From Paracidovorax avenae (GTDB lineage Bacteria; Pseudomonadota; Gammaproteobacteria; Burkholderiales; Burkholderiaceae_C): a DNA stretch of 64,000 bases. Below the pieces are notes generated by a model that worked only from the letters and a program-made list of their open reading frames with translations, did not search any database and had not been told where the DNA came from. Below, in pieces: positions 37,266 to 44,423 of this stretch; within the stretch, counting starts at the first letter, position 1, and each line of letters begins with the position of its first letter. Location: NCBI RefSeq assembly GCF_040892545.1, contig NZ_CP156079.1, positions 3,817,501 through 3,881,500 of the forward strand, given 5' to 3'. The translations under genes were made by a program, and so were the position numbers.

Positions 37266-37474
37266 CCGACGAGCAAAGCCGCGTCGCGGCCAAGCGCGCC
37301 AAGCGCCGCGGCCCGCGAAATAGGCGCGGCCTCAGGCAACGAGCGCGGCCCAGGCCAGCAGCAGCCAAGCAAGGGCCGCCCCGCAGCGAGGGCTGCGTCC
37401 CTCCCCCACCCGCCATGCGCAGCATGGCGAGAGAGGGGAGGGAAGCGGCGAAGCCGCTCAGGGAGGGCTCTCCT
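37266..37474. repeat. Nested-hairpin intergenic element
   Basis: This gene-free 209-bp stretch between convergent genes carries a structured block at 37399-37458. An outer stem CCCTCCCC/GGGGAGGG (37399-37406 with 37435-37442) encloses a hairpin GCCATGC-GCA-GCATGGC (37412-37428). A second hairpin AGCGGC-GAA-GCCGCT (37444-37458) follows. Such compact palindromes are typical of dispersed REP-like elements. Only one copy is seen in the window. Confidence 0.5.
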
Positions 37475-38359
37475 CTAGTGCGCGTGCGCCATCCCGCTCA
37501 CCAGCGTGACCACCACCATGCCCGCCAGCAGCCAGGCGATCTGCGCCAGGGTCTGTTTGGCCGTCAGGCGCTTCTGCAGCTGGGGGATGAGGTCGGCCAG
37601 GGCCACATAGACGAAGCTGCTGGACGCGATGGCCAGGAAATACGGCAGCCAGTCCTGCAGCTCCCCCACCAGGAAGTAGCCCACCACGCCCCCGAGCGCG
37701 GTGACCGCGCCGGCCAGTGACACCTTGACCAGGGCCGCGCGCCGGTCGCCGCTGGACTGGCGCAGCACCACCAGGTCGCCCATGTGGTGCGGCACTTCGT
37801 GGGCCAGGACGGCCAGCGCGGCGATGGCGCCCAGGCGCAGGTCGGCCAGGAAGGCGGAGGCGATCAGGACACCGTCGCCGAAGCAGTGGACGCTGTCGCC
37901 CGTGAGCAGGGCCCAGCCGCCGGAGCCGCGATGGGAGTGGGAATGGGCATGCCCGCCGTCGCCATGCGCGTGGGCATGGTGCCCGTGGCCATGTCCATGG
38001 TGGGTGTGTCCGTGGGCGTGCGCGTGCCCTCCTCCGGCGCCCGGCTCGTCGTTGGCCGGCCCCACGCCGTGCTCGTGGCCGTGGTGCCAGAGTTCCGCCT
38101 TGTCCAGCAGGAAGAAGAAGACCAGTCCCACCAGCAGCGTGGCGAAGAGTTCGTGCGCGCCGGCCTGGCTTTCGAAGGCCTCCGGCAGCAGGTGCATGAA
38201 GGCCGTGGCCAGCAGCGCGCCGGCCGCGAAGCTCAGCAGGTGCCGCGGGCCGATGCCCGAGCGGCCGTCCCCCCAGCCGGCCCGCATGAGCAGGGCCGCC
38301 ACCCACACGCTGCCGATACCCGCGGCCAGGGTGGCCAGGATGATTGCGATCAAAGTCAT
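37475..38359 (-). CDS. ZIP-family divalent metal transporter with His-rich loop
   Basis: A 294-residue transporter with eight predicted helices. After helix 3 (LFATLLVGLVFFFLLDKAELW) comes a long cytoplasmic loop of about 50 residues very rich in histidine (HAHAHGHTHHGHGHGHHAHAH). Helix 4 has DSVHCFGDGVLIASAF and helix 5 AVLAHEVPHHMGDLVVL, the His/Asp/Glu metal site of the ZIP family. It probably imports zinc or a similar metal. A terminator for the upstream dienelactone-hydrolase gene ends about 26 bp before this start, so its promoter overlaps the terminator or it relies on readthrough. Comparable proteins are annotated as ZupT/GufA-type. Confidence 0.9.
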   Translation of the reverse strand: MTLIAIILATLAAGIGSVWVAALLMRAGWGDGRSGIGPRHLLSFAAGALLATAFMHLLPEAFESQAGAHELFATLLVGLVFFFLLDKAELWHHGHEHGVGPANDEPGAGGGHAHAHGHTHHGHGHGHHAHAHGDGGHAHSHSHRGSGGWALLTGDSVHCFGDGVLIASAFLADLRLGAIAALAVLAHEVPHHMGDLVVLRQSSGDRRAALVKVSLAGAVTALGGVVGYFLVGELQDWLPYFLAIASSSFVYVALADLIPQLQKRLTAKQTLAQIAWLLAGMVVVTLVSGMAHAH

Positions 38360-38384
38360 AGCTGTACGCGCTCGATTCTCGAAA

Positions 38385-38409
38385 ACGAAAAAAGCCCCGA
38401 AGGGCTTTG
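38385..38409 (-). terminator. Intrinsic terminator after the dienelactone hydrolase gene
   Basis: On the minus strand AAAGCCC-TTCG-GGGCTTT is followed by TTTCG after a six-T run. The stem is 7 bp with a stable UUCG-type loop. It separates the dienelactone-hydrolase gene from the ZIP gene on the same strand. Confidence 0.8.
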
Positions 38410-38441
38410 CTGCGGAACGCGGCGCCCGGCGGGGCGGCGCG

Positions 38442-39350
38442 TCAGCCCACGCCGTGCGCCTTGAACCACGCTAGCGCGCGCTTCCATCCGTCCTCGGCGG
38501 CTTCCTTGCGGTAGCTGGGCCGGTAGTCGGCATGGAACGCATGCGGCGCGTCAGGGTACACCACGAACTCCGACGCCTTGGCGGCGGCGGACCCGTTCTT
38601 GAGGGCCGCTTTCATCTTATCAATCGTGTCAAGAGGGATTCCGGTATCTTTTTCGCCATAGAGGCCGAGCACCGGCGCCTTGAGGATGGGAGCGATGTCC
38701 ACCGGGTGCTTGGGCGTAAGCTCGCTCGCCTGCCCCACCAGCCGCCCGTACCACGCCACGCCGGCCTTGACCGGGCCGTGCGCCGCATAGAGCCAGGTGA
38801 TGCGCCCGCCCCAGCAGAAGCCCGTGATGCCCACCTTCGAGAGATCGCCGCCGTGGTCGCCGGCCCACTTCACGGTCGCGTCGAGGTCGGCCAGCACCTG
38901 GGCATCGGGCACCTTGGAGACGACCTCGCTCATGAGCTTGGAGATTTCGGTGTACTGCGAGGGGTCGCCCTGGCGCACGAACATTTCCGGCGCGATGGCG
39001 AGATAGCCCGCCTTCGCGAAGCGGCGGCAGGTGTCGGCGATGTATTCGTGCACGCCGAAGATCTCCTGGATCACCAGCACCACGGGCAGCCCCGTCTTGC
39101 CGGCGGGAGCGGCACGGTAGGCCGGCACCTTGAAGCCGTTGACGTCGATCTCGACCTTGCCTGCCACCAGCCCGTCGGAGGGCGTGTGGACAGCCGTCTG
39201 CGCCATCACCGGCATGGCCGCGGCGGCGTAGCCTACGCCGAAGCCCGCACCCAGCGCCACGCGCATGGCGGTGCGGCGGCTGGCGCCGGCTTCGCTGGAC
39301 TGGCCGGGCAGCAGGGCATCGAAATCTTTCCTGAGGTCGTCATGCAGCAT
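38442..39350 (-). CDS. Exported dienelactone hydrolase-family protein
   Basis: A 302-residue alpha/beta-hydrolase. Residues 1-52 contain a twin-arginine motif (SRR at 24-26, SRRTAMRVALGAGFGVG), suggesting Tat export and cleavage after VMAQ. The family triad is visible: Cys179 in GFCWGGRITW, Asp in EKDTGIP, and His in DAPHAFHADY; Glu96 in QEIFGVH completes the DLH pattern. These enzymes open lactones such as dienelactone in chloroaromatic degradation, but periplasmic homologues of unknown substrate are common. The gene diverges from a GbsR-like regulator, and its promoter region contains that regulator's palindrome, so the regulator may control it. Confidence 0.85.
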   Translation of the reverse strand: MLHDDLRKDFDALLPGQSSEAGASRRTAMRVALGAGFGVGYAAAAMPVMAQTAVHTPSDGLVAGKVEIDVNGFKVPAYRAAPAGKTGLPVVLVIQEIFGVHEYIADTCRRFAKAGYLAIAPEMFVRQGDPSQYTEISKLMSEVVSKVPDAQVLADLDATVKWAGDHGGDLSKVGITGFCWGGRITWLYAAHGPVKAGVAWYGRLVGQASELTPKHPVDIAPILKAPVLGLYGEKDTGIPLDTIDKMKAALKNGSAAAKASEFVVYPDAPHAFHADYRPSYRKEAAEDGWKRALAWFKAHGVG

Positions 39351-39464
39351 GGAAGCTCCTGTGAAAAGAGGAAATGGAGGAACGCAGGGTAAGGAAGACT
39401 GGGCAGTCTATGTGAGGGCGCGGATGGTTGCACGGGCAGGGTTACGGGATGGGTGATGGCCTTC

Positions 39465-39488
39465 TAATTTCTGTATTGACAGAAATTA
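39465..39488. promoter_or_regulatory. Perfect 10-bp-arm palindrome, candidate GbsR/MarR operator
   Basis: The arms TAATTTCTGT (39465-39474) and ACAGAAATTA (39479-39488) are perfectly inverted with a 4-bp spacer. It lies 23 bp before the regulator start at 39511 and 115 bp before the divergent dienelactone hydrolase start, where an autorepressor would bind. Confidence 0.7.
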
Positions 39489-39510
39489 CCGAAGCAATAG
39501 ACTCACGACC

Positions 39511-40098
39511 ATGCAACTGACCGACACCGCCCGCCGCTTCATCGTCCACTGGGGCGAAATGGGCACCGCCTGGGGCGTCAACCGCACCGTCGCCCAGATC
39601 CACGCCCTGCTCTTTTTCCATGGACGTCCCTTGCACGCGGAAGACATCTGCGAAACCCTCGGCGTCGCCCGGTCCAACGCGAGCAACAGCCTCAAGGAAC
39701 TGCTCAACTGGCACCTGATCCGCGTCACCCATGTCCTGGGCGACCGGCGCGACTATTTCGAGACCTCCACCGACGTCTGGGAGCTGTTCCGCACCATCGT
39801 GCGCGAGCGCAAGGAGCGCGAGTTCGAGCCGACGGTGCGCATGCTGCGCGAACTGGCGAGCCGTCCCGAGATGGCGGACGAAGCCCCCGATGCACAGGAC
39901 CGCGTCCGGGAAACCCTGCGCCTGATGGAATCGCTGGACCTCTGGACGGAGGAGATGCTCCGCCTCACCCCTTCCACCCTCGAGAAGGTGCTGCGCCTGG
40001 GTGCCAGCGTGCAGAAGTTCGTGCGCGGCGACGACGCCGCGTCCCGTGGCAAGCGTTCCCCCGCCGGCACGCCGCCTCCGGACAAGCCCGCGGCCTGA
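39511..40098 (+). CDS. GbsR/MarR-type winged-helix transcriptional regulator
   Basis: A 195-residue regulator. It begins LTDTARRFIVHWGEMGTAWGVNRTVAQIHALLFFHGRPLHAEDICETLGVARSNASNSLKELLNWHLIRVTHVLGDRRDYFETS, a winged HTH of the GbsR branch of the MarR superfamily. The second half is helical and the tail is Pro/Ala-rich. A perfect palindrome just upstream and a matching site before the next operon (40138-40161) suggest it represses itself and the four downstream genes. The inducer is not known; GbsR relatives sense choline or other small osmolytes, but this copy may differ. Confidence 0.82.
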   Translation: MQLTDTARRFIVHWGEMGTAWGVNRTVAQIHALLFFHGRPLHAEDICETLGVARSNASNSLKELLNWHLIRVTHVLGDRRDYFETSTDVWELFRTIVRERKEREFEPTVRMLRELASRPEMADEAPDAQDRVRETLRLMESLDLWTEEMLRLTPSTLEKVLRLGASVQKFVRGDDAASRGKRSPAGTPPPDKPAA

Positions 40099-40137
40099 GT
40101 GCGCCACGCCATCGGCTCCCGCACCCTTTTGCGCCCG

Positions 40138-40161
40138 TCATTTCGTTTCGTACAGAAATTT
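40138..40161. promoter_or_regulatory. Second operator copy before the DUF393 operon
   Basis: Aligned with the site at 39465-39488 it keeps the right arm ACAGAAATT (40152-40160) and the ATTTC of the left arm (40140-40144), with the same spacing between them. It lies 50 bp upstream of the DUF393 start, a position suited to repression of that promoter. Confidence 0.55.
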
Positions 40162-40211
40162 AAAAATCAGAGAAAACCCAACGGCAGCCAACCATTTCCA
40201 AGGAGCCCGCC

Positions 40212-40655
40212 ATGACCACCGATCCGCAAGCCCTCTATCCCCTGACCCTCTACTTCGATTCCCGCTGCCAGCTCTGCCAGGCGGAGATGACCAACCTGCG
40301 GCTGCGCGACCGGGCCGGGCTGCTGCGGTTCGCGGACGTCTGGGCACTCGGCTTCGAAGGCCCGCCGGGTACCACCCACGAGGAATTGCTGACGCTGATC
40401 CATGCCCGTACCGCGGATGGACGGGTGCTGCGCGGCGTGGAGGTGTTCCGCCGCGCGTACGAAGCCGTGGGCCTGGGTTGGGTCATGGCAGCCACGCGCC
40501 TGCCCGTGCTGGGGCCGCTCGCGGACCGCCTGTACCCGGTGCTGGCGCGCAACCGCTACCGCCTGCCGCGCTGGCTGGTGGGCGGCCTGTTCGAACGCGC
40601 GAGCCGGCGCGCGGCCCTGCGGCGGTGCGCCCCCGGCGACCGTTGCGACCTGTGA
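40212..40655 (+). CDS. DUF393 (DCC-type thiol-disulphide oxidoreductase-like) protein
   Basis: A 147-residue protein. It starts PLTLYFDSRCQLCQAEMTNLRLRD, with Cys19 and Cys22 of the CxxC pattern that marks the DCC/DUF393 family, and later GVEVFRRAYEAVGLGWVMAATRLPVLGPLADRLYPVLARNRYRLP. The family is thioredoxin-like by prediction; its redox role is unproven. A ribosome site (AAGGAG) precedes the ATG. It opens a four-gene operon with an SDR epimerase, a DoxX-like protein and a DUF2269 membrane protein. The upstream operator indicates control by the adjacent GbsR-type regulator. Confidence 0.82.
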   Translation: MTTDPQALYPLTLYFDSRCQLCQAEMTNLRLRDRAGLLRFADVWALGFEGPPGTTHEELLTLIHARTADGRVLRGVEVFRRAYEAVGLGWVMAATRLPVLGPLADRLYPVLARNRYRLPRWLVGGLFERASRRAALRRCAPGDRCDL

Positions 40656-40666
40656 GGAGATCCACC

Positions 40667-41569
40667 ATGCAAGTCCTCGTCACCGGCGCGACCGGTTTCA
40701 TCGGCCGGCACGTCGCCGCCCGGCTGCGTGCGGACGGCCACACCGTCCACGAAGGCGTTTCCCCGCGCCACGGCCGGCGCGATGCCGGGCAGGTGCCCAT
40801 GGATTTCGCGCACGACACCGACCCGGGCGCCTGGCTGCCCCGCCTCGCGGGCATCGACGCGGTGGTCAACGCCGTGGGCGTGCTGCGCGACAGCCCCGGC
40901 CGCCCCATCGACGCCCTGCACCGCGATACCCCGGTCGCGCTGTTCCAGGCCTGCGCCCAGGCCGGCGTGCGGCGCGTGGTGCAGGTCTCCGCGCTCGGCG
41001 TGGACCGCAGCGAGACCCGCTATGCCCGCACCAAGCGCGGCGCGGACACGTTCCTGCTGGGCCGGGCGCAGGGCGCGGCCCCGGCGCCTTCCGCCTGCGT
41101 GCTGCGGCCCAGCATCGTGTTCGGCCGCGGCGGCGCGAGCAGTGCGCTGTTCATGAACCTGGCGCGGCTGCCCGTGGTGGTCCTGCCGCGCCCCGTGCTG
41201 CAGGCCCGCGTGCAGCCCGTGGCCGTACATGACCTCGCCGATGCCGTGGCCGCGCTGCTGGGCCCGGCACAGGACCGCCAGGGCATCATCGAATGCGCGG
41301 GCCCGGAGGCCGTGCCGATGGCCGGGCTGGTGGCCAGCCTGCGGGCCCAGTGCGGACACGGGCCGGCCCATGTGGCGACGCTGCCGGACGCGCTCAGCCG
41401 CCTGAGCGCACGCCTCGGAGACCGCGTGCCGGCCTCGCCCTGGTGCAGCGAGAGCCTGGCGCTGCTGGGCAGCGACAACACCGCCGATCCCGCGCCGCTG
41501 CGCAGCCTCCTGGGCCGCGAGGCCGTGCACTACCGCGATCTGGTCGCCCGCGCCTGGAGGCAGCCATGA
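40667..41569 (+). CDS. NAD(P)-dependent epimerase/dehydratase-like SDR protein
   Basis: A 300-residue atypical short-chain dehydrogenase of the NmrA/epimerase type. The nucleotide loop GATGFIG (residues 7-13) is intact. The segment VVQVSALGVDRSETRYARTKRGADTFLLG has a Tyr-x-x-x-Lys, and LRPSIVFGRGGAS follows, as in complex I NDUFA9-like and uncharacterised bacterial epimerases. GAGGAG lies about 6 bp before the ATG at 40667. The stop overlaps the DoxX-like start (ATGA). Because it sits with a DCC protein and two membrane proteins, it may modify or sense a quinone or lipid; that is inference. Confidence 0.83.
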   Translation: MQVLVTGATGFIGRHVAARLRADGHTVHEGVSPRHGRRDAGQVPMDFAHDTDPGAWLPRLAGIDAVVNAVGVLRDSPGRPIDALHRDTPVALFQACAQAGVRRVVQVSALGVDRSETRYARTKRGADTFLLGRAQGAAPAPSACVLRPSIVFGRGGASSALFMNLARLPVVVLPRPVLQARVQPVAVHDLADAVAALLGPAQDRQGIIECAGPEAVPMAGLVASLRAQCGHGPAHVATLPDALSRLSARLGDRVPASPWCSESLALLGSDNTADPAPLRSLLGREAVHYRDLVARAWRQP

Positions 41570-41967
41570 CAGGGCGCGCACCACCATCGTCCGCAGGACC
41601 GCGCGAACGGGGCTGGCTGCGCGCGAGCCTCGTGGCCGTCTGGCTGGGCACCGCGGTCGCCAGCGTGGCGGAGTTCCACGGCCAGAGCCGCGATCTGCTG
41701 GTGGCCGCCGGGATGCAGAACACCCTCCTCATGCAGGCCATCATCGCCGCCGGCATCGCGGCCCACCTGGCCGTCGGCGCCTGGCTGTGGTGGCGGCCGG
41801 GCCGTCCCGCCTATGCCGCGGCCCTGCTGCTCATGGGCGCGATGACCGTGATCGCCACCCTCCTGCTGCCCGGATTGTGGCTCGACCCGCTGGGCCGGCT
41901 GCTCAAGAACATTCCCATCGCGGCCATCCTGCTCGTGCTCTGGCATACCGAAGAAAGGCGTCCATGA
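41566..41967 (+). CDS. DoxX-like small membrane protein
   Basis: A 133-residue protein with four predicted helices (about residues 20-36, 47-72, 80-100 and 108-126) and no signal peptide. The segments RASLVAVWLGTAVASVAEFHGQSRDLLVAAGM and RLLKNIPIAAILLVLW resemble DoxX-like proteins that often accompany NAD(P)-dependent epimerases. It is coupled at both ends by ATGA overlaps, so stoichiometric synthesis with its neighbours is likely. The biochemical role is unknown; DoxX relatives include quinone-linked components. Confidence 0.75.
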   Translation: MTGRAPPSSAGPRERGWLRASLVAVWLGTAVASVAEFHGQSRDLLVAAGMQNTLLMQAIIAAGIAAHLAVGAWLWWRPGRPAYAAALLLMGAMTVIATLLLPGLWLDPLGRLLKNIPIAAILLVLWHTEERRP

Positions 41968-42440
41968 ACTCGTACCTGATCCTCAAGTGGGTGCACATCC
42001 TCTCCAGCGTGCTGCTGGTGGGCACGGGATTCGGCTCGGCCTTCTACCTGTTCTTCGCCAATCGCAGCGGCAGCGTGCAGGCCCAGGCCGTGGTGGCGCG
42101 CCTCGTGGTGCGCGCGGACACCTGGTTCACCACGCCCGCCGGCATCGTGCAGCCGGTCAGCGGCGTGGCGCTGGCCCACATGGCCGGCTGGCCGCTGTCC
42201 ACGCCGTGGATCGCCGCCTCGCTGGGGCTGTACGTGGTCGCGGGCCTGTGCTGGCTGCCCGTGCTGTGGCTGCAGTGGCGCATGGCCGCCATGGCGCGCG
42301 ACGCGGCGGAGCGCGGCGCCGCGCTGCCGGAAGACTACCGCCGCCATGCGCGCTGGTGGGAGGCGCTGGGCTACCCGGCTTTCATCGCCATGCTCGCGAT
42401 CTACTACATGATGGTGGCCAAGCCGGCGCTCTGGCGCTGA
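41964..42440 (+). CDS. DUF2269-family membrane protein
   Basis: A 158-residue integral membrane protein with about four helices. It begins NSYLILKWVHILSSVLLVGTGFGSAFYLFFANRS, the typical start of DUF2269 (YndB/copper-resistance-like) proteins, with a His in helix 1. It ends with YPAFIAMLAIYYMMVAKPALW. The start overlaps the stop of the DoxX-like gene. It closes the four-gene operon and converges with the racemase gene after 7 bp. Conserved His and the company of a DCC protein suggest a redox or haem-related role, but no family function is established. Confidence 0.82.
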   Translation: MNSYLILKWVHILSSVLLVGTGFGSAFYLFFANRSGSVQAQAVVARLVVRADTWFTTPAGIVQPVSGVALAHMAGWPLSTPWIAASLGLYVVAGLCWLPVLWLQWRMAAMARDAAERGAALPEDYRRHARWWEALGYPAFIAMLAIYYMMVAKPALWR

Positions 42441-42447
42441 GAACGGT

Positions 42448-43230
42448 TCAAGGACGATTGCCGTCGATCGGCTCCGGATACGCTTCGCGGGCCAGCGCGT
42501 CGGCCAGCACGCGGGCCGGGTCCAGCAGCGCGCTGCCCGCGCCGGCCTCGTCCAGGGCCAGCGGGATTTCCGTGCAGCCCATCACGAGCACCTCGGCGCC
42601 GCCGGCATCGCGCAGCGCCTGCGCCACCTCGCGGAAGCATTGGCGCGCCAGCGCCATGTCGCCGGCCTTCACGCCCTCGTAGATGCCTTGCATGAGCCGC
42701 TCGCGGCCGCCCTCTTCCGGTTCCACGCAGTCGATGCCGGCCTGATCCAGCGCCCGCCGGTACAGACCGCTGCGGTAGGTGCCCTGGGTGGCCAGCAGGC
42801 CCACGCGCCGGAGGCCCTGGGCGTGCAGCAGCGCCGCCACTTCGCGCGGCATGTGCAGCACGGCGAGCTGCGGGAACCGCTCCTGCAGCAGGCCATGCCA
42901 GGCGTGCGCGGTGTTGCAGGCGATCGCCACCGCCCGGGCGCCCAGCGCGGCCAGGCGGCCGGTGGCCTGCAGCAGGGCGTCGCCCGGCTGGTGGGCGCCG
43001 GGCCGCGGGTCGTCCAGCGCCGCCGTGCGGTCCGGCACCGGCACCTGGGCCAGCCAGTGCTCCGGATAGGCCTGGTCGCGCACGGCAATGCCCAGCGCCT
43101 GCATGCGCGCCGTGCAGGCCTCGACGAACAGGCGCGCGAAGTCCGCGCCGGCCGCCGGTCCCATGCCGCCCAGGATGCCGACGGTGCGCGGCGGCTCCAT
43201 GTCCGCCGCCAGCCCTGCCGGCTGCGTCAT
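42448..43230 (-). CDS. Aspartate/glutamate racemase family protein
   Basis: A 260-residue cytoplasmic enzyme. It starts VGILGGMGPAAGADFARLF, with the two catalytic cysteines in ACNTAHAW and MGCTEIPLAL, the pair that shuttles the alpha proton in Asp/Glu racemases (YgeA type). The ATG overlaps the stop of the upstream binding-protein gene (ATGA), so the two form an operon. With the D-amino-acid dehydrogenase gene transcribed divergently, a role in interconverting imported D- or L-acidic amino acids is plausible. Substrate preference cannot be read from sequence. Confidence 0.86.
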   Translation of the reverse strand: MTQPAGLAADMEPPRTVGILGGMGPAAGADFARLFVEACTARMQALGIAVRDQAYPEHWLAQVPVPDRTAALDDPRPGAHQPGDALLQATGRLAALGARAVAIACNTAHAWHGLLQERFPQLAVLHMPREVAALLHAQGLRRVGLLATQGTYRSGLYRRALDQAGIDCVEPEEGGRERLMQGIYEGVKAGDMALARQCFREVAQALRDAGGAEVLVMGCTEIPLALDEAGAGSALLDPARVLADALAREAYPEPIDGNRP

Positions 43231-44114
43231 ACCGCGGGCTTGTCGCTCTGCGCCGTGAGGTTGTCGCGCAGTTCCTTCGACATGGGCAGGCCCAGCGCCT
43301 GGCCCTTGGGCGGGATGGGCGAGAGGAACCACTTGTTGTAGAGCTTCTCGAATTCGCCGGACTTCATCATGCCGCCGATCACGCCGTTCACGAGGGCCTG
43401 GAACTGCGGGTCGTCCTTGCGCAGCATGCAGGCATAGGGCTCGACCTGCAGCGCATCGCCGACCACGTCCCATTCGGCCGGGTTGGTGGCGTTGGCCTTC
43501 AGCCCGAAGAGCAGGATGTCGTCCATGGCGAAGGCCAGCGCGCGGCCCGTGTCCACCAGCAGCATGGAGTCGTTGTGGTCCTTGCCCAGCACGATGTCCA
43601 TGTCGAGGTTGTTGTCCCGGTTGTACTTGCGGATCACCTGCGCGTTCGTGGTGCCGGTGGTGCTGGCGACGGTCTTCTTCGCGAGGTCGGCGTAGTTCTT
43701 GATGCCGGAGGATTTTTTCACCAGCAGCCGCGTGCCCGTGTAGAAGTAGTTGACGGCGAACTGCACGTCCTTGGCGCGGGCGGTGTTGTTGGTGGTGGAG
43801 CCGCACTCCAGGTCCACCGTGCCGTTGGTCACCAGCGGGATGCGGTTCTGCGAGGTGACGGCCTGCAGCTCGACCTTGATGTCGGGCTTGTTCAGCTTTT
43901 TCTTCACCGCATCCACCACCGCGTTGGAGATGTCCACCGAGAACCCGATGGGTGCGCCTGCGCCGGCCAGGTAGCTGAAGGGCACCGACGATTCACGGTA
44001 GGCGAGCGTGATCTTGCCGCTGTCCGCGATCTTCTTCAGGGTATCGGCCTGCGCGGCGGCGCCGGCCATCAGGCCGCAGGCCAGCAGCGCGGCGGAGCAG
44101 AGGGTGGTTTTCAT
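43227..44114 (-). CDS. Amino-acid ABC transporter periplasmic binding protein (GltI-like)
   Basis: A 295-residue binding protein. Residues 1-22 form a signal peptide (ALLACGLMAGAAAQA). The mature part has the family pattern LKKIADSGKITLAYRESSVPFSYL, GFSVDISNAVVDAVKKKL, LECGSTTNNTARAKDVQFAVNYFYTGTRLLVKK, and AFAMDDILLFGLKA, matching glutamate/aspartate binding proteins. AAGGAG precedes the ATG at 44114. No permease or ATPase gene is nearby, so it must share a transporter encoded elsewhere. It is coupled to the Asp/Glu racemase gene and diverges from a DadA-like gene, which suggests an acidic amino acid ligand. Confidence 0.88.
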   Translation of the reverse strand: MKTTLCSAALLACGLMAGAAAQADTLKKIADSGKITLAYRESSVPFSYLAGAGAPIGFSVDISNAVVDAVKKKLNKPDIKVELQAVTSQNRIPLVTNGTVDLECGSTTNNTARAKDVQFAVNYFYTGTRLLVKKSSGIKNYADLAKKTVASTTGTTNAQVIRKYNRDNNLDMDIVLGKDHNDSMLLVDTGRALAFAMDDILLFGLKANATNPAEWDVVGDALQVEPYACMLRKDDPQFQALVNGVIGGMMKSGEFEKLYNKWFLSPIPPKGQALGLPMSKELRDNLTAQSDKPAV

Positions 44115-44423
44115 GGGAACTCCTTCTCGGATAGCGGATGGGTAAAGGGCGTCACGCCCCCGCATGGTGCGGCGGTGCCAGCACTGTAGGAAGGCGGCGG
44201 CGCATTGAACAATTCATTCCGCGCTCCATGCCATGCCTGAAAGTTATGCCTCCCTAGGGGTCAACCCGCAGAAGAAGCAAGAGCCGCGCCTGCTCTCCCG
44301 GGCCGGCCGGCTCCGCTGCGGTGCATAACCTGGCGGCATGGGCGGCCATCCGATCGGCATTGTCCAAGCAGCTTGCGCGCTTCTACAGTGCCCGCGGATG
44401 GAACGGAACGGATCGGAATCGAT
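44115..44423. other. Divergent promoter region of the amino-acid locus
   Basis: A 309-bp spacer with no supportable gene. It must drive the binding-protein/racemase operon leftward and the DadA-like gene rightward. A CCCTAGGG dyad near 44252 is visible. No clear LysR-type T-N11-A repeat was found, although a LysR gene closes the locus. Confidence 0.4.

Noticed and set aside
37936..38030. Repetitive ATGG/GTGC-type DNA inside the ZIP gene
   Set aside because: It is in frame and encodes the His-rich loop, so it is not an intergenic repeat.
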